Source: Acidimicrobiia bacterium (GTDB lineage Bacteria; Actinomycetota; Acidimicrobiia; Acidimicrobiales; AC-14). From it: a DNA stretch of 9,689 nucleotides. The DNA is taken from the NCBI GenBank assembly GCA_019244985.1, contig JAFASB010000298.1, positions 1 through 9,689 of the forward strand. The letters run 5' to 3'. Positions 1 through 5,159 of this stretch are shown here, piece after piece. A program made the translations under genes and the position numbers. The stretch's first letter is position 1; each line of letters opens with the position of its first letter. The notes beneath the pieces were generated by a model that ran no database searches, was not told the DNA's origin, and saw only the letters and a program-made list of their open reading frames with translations.

Positions 1-871
1 GGTCGTCGGCGACCGACTCGAAGCGGCAGAGGGAGCGGGGAAACCGACTCGTTCGGCCGTCCGGTGCCTCCAGGAGGATCGGGGCGTGACCCGTCGGCGT
101 CACCGACAGGCGAAGGTCGCCGACCTCCATCGTGGCCTGCGCCGGCAAGCCCTCGGCGCCGAGCTCGGTGTCGACGTCGAAGTGGTCGATGTTCTCGACG
201 TCGACACTCGGAGGGGCGACGAACCCCGACGCGAAGGGAATGTCGATCAAAGGCCGGAAGGCATGGAAGGCCGTGCCGTCCTCGAGTCGACCTGCTGTCC
301 AGCACCACGGCATCGACCACCAGTCGCGGTGGCCCCACGAGTGGTCGCGCTCGCCGAAGCCGTCGACCTCGATGCGCTCGTCGCCGACGAGGACCTCGCC
401 CTGGACGGTGCAGGCCGCCTCGTAGCGGGGCAGGCCGCTCGACATCTGCGGTGGCGCCGCCTCGACCCACTCCAGATCGAGCCCGAATCCGACGCGCTCA
501 CCGCGCTCGCCGCGGTAGGCCTCGGCGGGGTCGTCGAGCGAGACCGCGAACGCTTCGAGGTTCACGCTCCAGTGCTCAAGCGGCGTCTCACACACCGTGT
601 CGGCCCACAGGCCTTCGGCGCGGAGCTCGAGACTCGAACCCTTTGGCAGCGGCACGTCGTGATCACGGACGGCGACCAGCGGCCGGCCCTCGCCGACGAG
701 GTACGCCCAGTACCAGGTGGTCCCCAGGTTCGGATACAGACCGACGCGCACGTAACCGCCCAGGCGCCCATCGGGGGTCGCGAAGTCGAAGTACCAGGAC
801 TCGTTCCACAGCTGGTCGCCGGGATCGGCTTCGTGCTTGCCCTCGTCCTTGGGGTCGACGGGTGCACTCAT
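1..871 (-). CDS. DUF7064/DUF7065-like protein (3' end beyond the left edge)
   Basis: The first 290 residues are visible; the C-terminus lies outside the window. I translated this frame directly from the minus strand and it is open throughout. The clearest signature is the block at residues 170-185, centred on RDHSWG (175-180) and followed by HRDWW. I associate this with the lipocalin/AttH/CrtC-like beta-rich proteins now named DUF7064/DUF7065, common in actinobacteria and without an established reaction. The N-terminal half is rich in aromatic residues and fits a beta-sandwich (residues about 20-110). There is no signal peptide or membrane segment, so a cytoplasmic protein is likely. The ATG at 871-869 overlaps the stop codon of the upstream gene as ATGA, implying translational coupling; no strong Shine-Dalgarno is visible. 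It is the third gene of a cassette with the 376-aa unknown protein and a phosphohistidine swivel domain. The family assignment rests on motif memory only; function is unknown. Confidence 0.75.
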   Translation of the reverse strand, partial: MSAPVDPKDEGKHEADPGDQLWNESWYFDFATPDGRLGGYVRVGLYPNLGTTWYWAYLVGEGRPLVAVRDHDVPLPKGSSLELRAEGLWADTVCETPLEHWSVNLEAFAVSLDDPAEAYRGERGERVGFGLDLEWVEAAPPQMSSGLPRYEAACTVQGEVLVGDERIEVDGFGERDHSWGHRDWWSMPWCWTAGRLEDGTAFHAFRPLIDIPFASGFVAPPSVDVENIDHFDVDTELGAEGLPAQATMEVGDLRLSVTPTGHAPILLEAPDGRTSRFPRSLCRFESVADD

Positions 872-1998
872 GCGTTCGGCGCCAGCGGCGTGTAGTAGGG
901 CACGTCGCCCTCGATCGTCGCGCCCTCACCGGTGAACGGCTCCAAGGCGTCGTAGAGAGGACCGACAGTGTCACGGGGGACGGTCCAGTCGAGGTCGTCG
1001 GCGACGCCCGCCACCTCGGCAAAGGGGCGGAGGAACGAGAAGTACACGTAGGCACCCGCGTCGATCTTTTGCCGGCGGGACATGGCGGCAACCTGGCGGT
1101 AGTGCTCGGCCTGGGCCTTGCGGACGGCTGTCAGCACGGCGTCCCACTCGTCTGCGCCGACTCGCCGCAACGCGCCCCCGGGACCGTCCGTGGTGTAAAG
1201 GCCGAAGGCGACGAGGTGGTCGAGGTAGTCCTCCGGCTCGGTGAGTGACGTGCCCCAGTCGTTCACGCGCACGTCGACACCGTCGAGCACGAGGGCGGCG
1301 GTGAGGTTCCGGTACGGCACGCCGGCGGCCACGTGCGACCAGGCAAAGTCGCTCTGACCCAACTGGTAGTAGTCGCGCACGAGCAGGGTCCGCCCATTGT
1401 CGAGCGGGTACGGGCCACTGTCAGCAACGCCGACACGCGTGTCGAAGTACATGAGGAAGAGGTACGCGACGAGCGTGGCGTTGAGCTTCTTGATCGCCGA
1501 GCACGCCTGTTCGTCGGTCGCGGTCGCCTGGGAGAGCAACGATTCGACGACGTCGTCGCCGTACGGATGGGCCTGGAAGCCCGCGTCCCACGCCTGCAAC
1601 GTGCCGTCAGCGCGGTAGGCGGCCGCGGCGCGCTGCCAGAAGTCGAGCACCGTCCACGTGCGGTCGACCTCGTCCTCGACGAGGCCGAACGTCGTCAAGA
1701 GCTTGCGTCCGGTCAGGTAGATGTTGGCGACCGACCAGAGATGCACGGCGTTGACGCGCACGCCCGGGCGGCGCCCGGCCGCGCCGATCTCCTCGGCCGG
1801 CATCGCCTTGTCGATGGCTTGCATCATGTCCGGCCACCGGTACCAGGCCTCCGCCGCCGACACGAGGATGTAGGCGGAGACAGGAATCAGACGCGATTCG
1901 AGCGCCGTGCGCTCCGCCGTCATCGCCCCGCTGATCTCGGCGTGGTACGCGATGAGCTTGTCCGCCTCGGCCCTGCGACCGTCAGGCGTGTCAAGCAC
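868..1998 (-). CDS. conserved-looking protein of unknown function, 376 aa
   Basis: I do not recognise this protein. It appears largely alpha-helical, is rich in Trp and Tyr, and has no signal peptide. Two moderately hydrophobic stretches (residues about 36-55 and 172-188) are too broken by charged residues to be clear membrane helices. The centre (about 195-250) carries the most conserved-looking text: a PYPLDNGRTLLVRDYYQ segment (197-212), a Ser-Asp-Phe-Ala-Trp segment near 216-220 and a VNDWGTS segment (245-251). I see no P-loop, ATP-grasp or Rossmann motif. I chose GTG at 1998: AGGGGG at 2010-2005 lies 6 nt upstream, and the start overlaps the preceding swivel-domain gene by 8 bp. A TTG at 2034 in the same frame would add 12 residues but lies deep inside that gene. 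The stop overlaps the next start (ATGA). The overlaps on both sides suggest it works with the swivel domain and the DUF7064-like protein. Confidence 0.82.
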   Translation of the reverse strand: MLDTPDGRRAEADKLIAYHAEISGAMTAERTALESRLIPVSAYILVSAAEAWYRWPDMMQAIDKAMPAEEIGAAGRRPGVRVNAVHLWSVANIYLTGRKLLTTFGLVEDEVDRTWTVLDFWQRAAAAYRADGTLQAWDAGFQAHPYGDDVVESLLSQATATDEQACSAIKKLNATLVAYLFLMYFDTRVGVADSGPYPLDNGRTLLVRDYYQLGQSDFAWSHVAAGVPYRNLTAALVLDGVDVRVNDWGTSLTEPEDYLDHLVAFGLYTTDGPGGALRRVGADEWDAVLTAVRKAQAEHYRQVAAMSRRQKIDAGAYVYFSFLRPFAEVAGVADDLDWTVPRDTVGPLYDALEPFTGEGATIEGDVPYYTPLAPNA

Positions 1999-2335
1999 GG
2001 ACGACCCCCTCGGCACCCGAGCAGTCGACCTCAACGTCCGCGCCGTCCGCGGGCTCTGCGCCGTCGAACTCGGTGCCCATCACACACGGCAGCTGGAACT
2101 CCCGGCTGACGATGCCGATGTGACTGCGCATGGTCCCGCTCGTGCAGACGACGGCAGTCAGCTCGTGGAAGATCGGCGACAGGAACGTCGCACCGGCGTC
2201 GCGCACCAGGGCGACAACCCCGTCGGCGCCGGCGTCGAGCAGGGCCAGGACGTCGTCCGGCGATTCCAAGTGCCGGAAGGTGCCGCGCACGGGCTCGTGG
2301 TCGAACACCTTCTCGCCCCGCCCCACCGGTTGCAC
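1991..2335 (-). CDS. stand-alone PEP-utilizing enzyme mobile (phosphohistidine swivel) domain
   Basis: This 114-aa protein is essentially one domain: the swivelling phosphohistidine domain found in PEP synthase, pyruvate phosphate dikinase, PTS enzyme I and rifampicin phosphotransferase. The hallmark is at residues 67-88, where Gly-Thr-Met-Arg-Ser-His-Ile leads into an IVSRE stretch and PCVMGT; His72 corresponds to the phosphorylated histidine. The N-terminal VRGTF segment, the central pair of strands and the C-terminal DGADVEVD strand followed by Gly-x-x-Gly also fit. In multidomain relatives this domain carries phosphate between an ATP-grasp nucleotide site and a second catalytic site. Neither partner is fused here and none is encoded in the window, so it must act in trans or have a derived role. 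The start is uncertain: GTG 2335 (used here, possibly leaderless) or GTG 2308, which has a G-rich stretch just upstream and would give 105 aa. It is the first gene of the leftward cassette. Confidence 0.83.
   Translation of the reverse strand: MQPVGRGEKVFDHEPVRGTFRHLESPDDVLALLDAGADGVVALVRDAGATFLSPIFHELTAVVCTSGTMRSHIGIVSREFQLPCVMGTEFDGAEPADGADVEVDCSGAEGVVRA
2005..2010 (-). promoter_or_regulatory. ribosome binding site for the 376-aa protein
   Basis: Read on the minus strand this is AGGGGG, followed by a 6-nt spacer (TCGTCC) and then GTG at 1998. It lies inside the 3' end of the swivel-domain gene. It favours the GTG at 1998 over the upstream in-frame TTG at 2034 and shows that the second gene has its own initiation site besides any coupling. 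Confidence 0.6.
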
Positions 2336-2344
2336 AGGTCGGGG

Positions 2345-2350
2345 ATCGTA
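2345..2350 (-). promoter_or_regulatory. possible -10 element for the swivel-domain cassette
   Basis: TACGAT on the minus strand matches the TANNNT core of actinobacterial sigma-70-type -10 boxes and lies 9 nt before the GTG at 2335. No credible -35 is seen. If used, the transcript would be leaderless or nearly so, which agrees with the lack of a Shine-Dalgarno before that GTG. It overlaps a candidate -10 for the divergent J-domain gene, so the two promoters would share about 26 bp. Support is sequence pattern only. Confidence 0.3.
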
Positions 2351-2354
2351 GCCT
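2349..2354 (+). promoter_or_regulatory. possible -10 element for the J-domain gene
   Basis: TAGCCT fits TANNNT and ends 7 nt before the GTG at 2362, the spacing expected for a leaderless transcript that starts at or beside the initiation codon. No ribosome binding site lies in the short gap, which supports leaderless initiation. No good -35 hexamer stands at 17 nt. The same hexamer occurs before metF (7220-7215, minus strand) at nearly the same distance from the start codon. Confidence 0.3.
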
Positions 2355-2361
2355 TGCAGCG

Positions 2362-2883
2362 GTGACGCACTACGAGGTGCTTGGCGTGTCGACCTCGGCC
2401 GGGCCAGAGGAGATCAAGCGCGCCTACCGGCGCATGGCCCGCCGCCACCACCCCGACGTCGCCGGCAGCGACGACGCCGTCATGCAGAGGCTGAACCAGG
2501 CCTGGGCCGTCCTCGGCGATCCCGCGCAGCGGGTCGCGTACGACCGAGCGCTTGGCGTCGGCTCGTTCAACGGCTCGCCCCGCATGGCACGGCCTTCACC
2601 ACCCCCGGCCCCGGCCGCGGCCCCGATCGTTGTCGACGAGGACGGCGAGGCGGACTGGGGTCCCGAGCCCGAGCCCGGCCCGGGCACCAAGCGAGACCTC
2701 TTCCTGCTCGCCCCGGTGACGCTGCTCGGCCTCGCGGCGGTCAACGTCGGGCTGGGCGGGTGGTTCATGGAGGGGGCGTTCCTCGGCTTCGCCGTGGTCT
2801 GCTTCGCCCTGGCTCTGCTGACGTTCGCGCTGGTGCCGATCCTGACGTTGCGGCGCCAGGCGCGCCGCACTTACCGAGGCTGA
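2362..2883 (+). CDS. J-domain protein with C-terminal transmembrane pair
   Basis: A 173-aa DnaJ-family co-chaperone-like protein. Residues 3-63 form a J domain: the HYEVLG opening, helix II rich in Arg/Lys, the essential His-Pro-Asp at 30-32 that stimulates DnaK ATPase, and a helix III ending in the usual AYDR segment (59-62). There is no Gly/Phe-rich region, zinc finger or DnaJ C-terminal substrate domain, so it is a class III J protein. A Pro/Ala-rich linker with an acidic stretch (about 75-110) leads to two hydrophobic segments (about 112-132 and 136-162) followed by a basic tail. This predicts a membrane-anchored protein with the J domain in the cytoplasm, probably recruiting DnaK to a membrane client that I cannot identify. 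The start is GTG, with no visible Shine-Dalgarno. It is divergent from the swivel-domain cassette and its 3' end overlaps the convergent thioesterase gene by 13 bp. Confidence 0.88.
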   Translation: MTHYEVLGVSTSAGPEEIKRAYRRMARRHHPDVAGSDDAVMQRLNQAWAVLGDPAQRVAYDRALGVGSFNGSPRMARPSPPPAPAAAPIVVDEDGEADWGPEPEPGPGTKRDLFLLAPVTLLGLAAVNVGLGGWFMEGAFLGFAVVCFALALLTFALVPILTLRRQARRTYRG

Positions 2884-3715
2884 GGCACGCGCCGGCACAG
2901 CAGCTGGCCGCCGCCGGACGCCACCAGCGCACGGTCCTCGGCCCAGAGCCGCCCTGTCCAGCCCATCAGTCCGTTGGCCGCGTTGGGAGCGTGTCCGTCG
3001 GTGAGCAGCCATCCCGACCGCGGCCGCGGGTCGTTGAAGGCGACGTAGAGATCGAGGCTCGGCGCGTAGAACGGCGGCTCCAGGTAGGCGTGCGGGAGGT
3101 GAGCTGCCGGCCAGCTCTGCACGTCGACGAGGATCACCGAGCGGCAAGCGTCGACCCACGGGTCGTCGAACGTCGGCGTCGGCGTGAACCGACACCAGGC
3201 CCGCCACACCGGCTCGAGCGGTTCGGTCGGGGGCCACGCCGCATGAACCGCAGCGGCTTCTGCTCGACGTTGTTCCAGAACGCGAACGGCGGTCCGGCCT
3301 CGAGCTCCTCGGCGGTCAGGAGCTCGGCCACCGCTGGGACGTCGTCCGGGCTCGGGACGTCTGGCGCGCTTGACGCGTCGTGCGTCAGACCCTCGACTTC
3401 ACCGACGCTCCATACGGTTGCCTCGAGCATCGGCTTCCCGCCCTGGCTCACCTCGACACGATGTGACGCGGCCGTGCGCGCTTCGCGAAGTGTCGTGACG
3501 GCGATGTCGATGGCGTCGAAGGCAGCCACGCCGAGGTAGTGACACGAGAAGCTCGCCGGACGGTCGAACGCCGAGACCTCGCCGGCTGCCCGCAGGGCGA
3601 ACGACGCCAGGTATCCGCCCATCGGTCCCCAGATCTCCCACTCGCGTGAGAGCGTGGCCGTGAAGCGGCCGTCGGCGACCCGCTCGACAGCGGTGTCGGC
3701 GCCGAGGTCACCCAC
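2871..3715 (-). pseudogene. acyl-CoA thioesterase (TesB/hotdog-like), interrupted by a frameshift
   Basis: Two overlapping minus-strand frames encode the two halves of one thioesterase. The first (from GTG 3715) carries the N-terminal hotdog domain: an EWEIWGPMGGYLA segment (residues 25-37), SCHYLGVAAF (57-66), and FWNNVEQKPLRF (146-157). After that it degenerates into Arg-rich text. The second frame, ending at TAA 2873-2871, continues the family pattern with WRAWCRF, FDDPWVDACRS, a YAPSLDLYVAF segment and the ASGGGQLLCR ending. Restoring one base near 3229-3244 joins them into about 281 aa, a typical length. The G5 run at 3229-3233 is the likeliest site of the lost base. The family hydrolyses acyl-CoA esters; the substrate here is unknown. 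It follows mdh by 13 bp and probably shares its transcript. Both halves look well conserved, so this is either a very recent mutation or an error in the sequence. Confidence 0.85.
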
Positions 3716-3728
3716 GACTCAGGTTTGG

Positions 3729-4658
3729 TTAGCCGAGGTTGGCGACGTCGGCCTGCTTGGCCCGGACGGCCTCAGCGGCCGTCCGCAGCGCCTCGACCTC
3801 GTCGTCGGAGAGCGGCAACTCGACGATCTCCTTCACGCCCCCGCGCCCGATGCGCGCCGGCACGCCCAGGTAGACGTCCTTGATCCCGTACTGACCCTCG
3901 AGCCAGGCGCACACCGGCATGACCTCGCCGGTATCACGGACGACGGCCTTCACCATCGCCGCCGCGGCCGAGGAGGGCGCGTAGTACGCCGAGCCCGTCT
4001 TGAGCAGGCCGACGATCTCGGCGCCACCGTCGCGGGTCTTCTGCACGATGCCGTCGACCACGTCGGCTTCGAGGACCTCGAGGAGCGGCTTGCCGTCGAC
4101 CTTCACCTGAGAAGGGATCGGGACCATCGTGTCGCCGTGGGAGCCGAGGGTCATGGCCTCGATCCGCGACGCCGAGCTACCCGTACGCTCGGCGACGAAG
4201 TGTTTGAAGCGGGCGGTGTCGAGCATCCCCGCCTGCCCCATGACGCGGTTCTTAGGGAAGCCTGAGACCTGGGCACACAGGGCGGTCATCTCGTCGAGGG
4301 GATTGGAGACGACGATGATCACGGCGGCGGGTGAGGCGGCCACCAACTTGCGCGTCACGTCACCGACGATCTTGGCGTTGGTCTCGATCAGATCCATCCG
4401 GCTCATGCCCGGCTTGCGCGGGAGCCCGGCGGTGATCACACAGACGTCGGACCCGGCCGTCTCGTCGTAGCCGTTCGTGCCGACAATGCGGGTCTCGAAG
4501 CCCTCGATCGAGCGGGCCTGCATCATGTCGAGCGCCAAACCCTGAGGCTTGTCCTCGATGATGTCGGTCATCACGACCTCGTCGACGATGTCGGCCTCGG
4601 CGATGCGCTGGACGAGCGACGACCCATAGAACCCGGCGCCCACAACGGTGATCTTCAA
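3729..4658 (-). CDS. mdh: malate dehydrogenase (NAD-dependent, LDH-like type)
   Basis: The enzyme oxidises malate to oxaloacetate in the TCA cycle; it is cytoplasmic. The 309-aa length fits the LDH-like malate dehydrogenases. Visible features are the dinucleotide motif GAGFYG (7-12, with Phe-Tyr where Val-Gly-type residues are more usual), Asp32 at the end of strand 2 that favours NAD over NADP, and the mobile substrate loop with Arg81 and Arg87. Arg81 is the malate-selective position, Gln in lactate dehydrogenases. Asn119, Asp147, Arg150 and the catalytic His174 in GSHGDTMVP complete the site. The start is TTG at 4658, supported by a perfect AGGAGG 8 nt upstream. The gene is divergent from the SRPBCC gene and leads into the frameshifted thioesterase gene. 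It lies close to icd but in a separate transcription unit, because the SRPBCC gene intervenes. Confidence 0.96.
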   Translation of the reverse strand: MKITVVGAGFYGSSLVQRIAEADIVDEVVMTDIIEDKPQGLALDMMQARSIEGFETRIVGTNGYDETAGSDVCVITAGLPRKPGMSRMDLIETNAKIVGDVTRKLVAASPAAVIIVVSNPLDEMTALCAQVSGFPKNRVMGQAGMLDTARFKHFVAERTGSSASRIEAMTLGSHGDTMVPIPSQVKVDGKPLLEVLEADVVDGIVQKTRDGGAEIVGLLKTGSAYYAPSSAAAAMVKAVVRDTGEVMPVCAWLEGQYGIKDVYLGVPARIGRGGVKEIVELPLSDDEVEALRTAAEAVRAKQADVANLG

Positions 4659-4666
4659 AATTGCTC

Positions 4667-4672
4667 CCTCCT
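4667..4672 (-). promoter_or_regulatory. strong Shine-Dalgarno that fixes the mdh TTG start
   Basis: The minus strand reads AGGAGG here, then 8 nt, then TTG at 4658-4656. It is the only full consensus ribosome binding site that I see in the window. It justifies the unusual TTG start and implies that mdh mRNA has a real 5' leader, unlike the candidate leaderless genes nearby. Confidence 0.75.
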
Positions 4673-4685
4673 CGCTACGCCGAGA

Positions 4686-4691
4686 ACACTA
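4686..4691 (-). promoter_or_regulatory. possible -10 element for mdh
   Basis: TAGTGT on the minus strand fits TANNNT and would place the transcription start near 4679, giving a leader of about 20 nt that contains the AGGAGG. No -35 consensus stands at the proper distance. The 39-bp gap must hold promoters for both mdh and the divergent SRPBCC gene; I could not find a convincing element for the latter. Confidence 0.25.
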
Positions 4692-4697
4692 GGACGC

Positions 4698-5159
4698 ATG
4701 AAGCAAGGGACCACAGGCCAAGCTCGAGTCCACGTCAACGCCCCGCCGGAGAAGGTCTATGACCTCGTCTCCGACGTGACCCGCATGGGCGAGTGGAGCC
4801 CCGAGACCGTCAAGTGCGAGTGGATCGACGGGGCGAGCGGCCCCGCGGTCGGCGCCCGATTCAAGGGCACCAACAAGCGCAAGTTCGCCCGGTGGAGCAC
4901 CAAACCGACGGTGGTCGCCGCAAGTGCGCCGCACGAGTTCGCATTCGCGACCAAAGAGACCCGTTGGACCTACCGCTTCGAGCCGGCGGGCGGCGGTGGC
5001 ACCGAGCTCAGCGAGTCCTTCGAGATGATCGAGGACGTGCCGCTCTTCGTGGTCCTCGGCGAACGCCTGATGGGTATCAAGGACCGGAAGGCCGACCTCG
5101 AGCGAGGCATGCAGCAGACCATCGACCGCATCAAGCGGGTCGCCGAGGGCAGCGCTTAG
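4698..5159 (+). CDS. SRPBCC family protein (polyketide cyclase/dehydrase-like)
   Basis: A 153-aa single-domain protein of the START/Bet v1-like superfamily, whose members bind hydrophobic ligands in a helix-grip cavity. The order fits: a first strand ending in VNAPPEKVYDLVSD (13-26), a short helix then MGEWSPET (30-37), strands through Gly-rich turns, a WTYRFEP strand (90-96) with a GGGGTELSESFEM strand (98-110), and a long C-terminal helix (about 122-150). No signal peptide is present, and neither ligand nor reaction can be read from the sequence. The ATG at 4698 has only AGGA three nt upstream. The stop TAG overlaps the convergent icd stop by 4 bp. It separates icd from mdh, both on the other strand. 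A lipid or ketide ligand is the generic family expectation, not something seen here. Confidence 0.88.
   Translation: MKQGTTGQARVHVNAPPEKVYDLVSDVTRMGEWSPETVKCEWIDGASGPAVGARFKGTNKRKFARWSTKPTVVAASAPHEFAFATKETRWTYRFEPAGGGGTELSESFEMIEDVPLFVVLGERLMGIKDRKADLERGMQQTIDRIKRVAEGSA

Noticed and set aside
64..1248. Long plus-strand open frame of 394 codons, Arg-rich
   Set aside because: It is antisense to the DUF7064-like and 376-aa genes, is extremely rich in Arg, Pro and Ser with no domain-like pattern, and spans a well-supported gene junction. It is a GC-driven shadow frame.
2859..2893. Inverted repeat GGCGCG / CGCGCC around the convergent J-domain and thioesterase stops as a terminator
   Set aside because: The arms are only 6 bp with a 23-nt loop and no T-tract on either strand; such matches are expected by chance at this GC content.
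3716..3728. Regulatory site or terminator between mdh and the thioesterase gene
   Set aside because: The 13-bp gap has no hairpin or promoter pattern; simple co-transcription is more likely.
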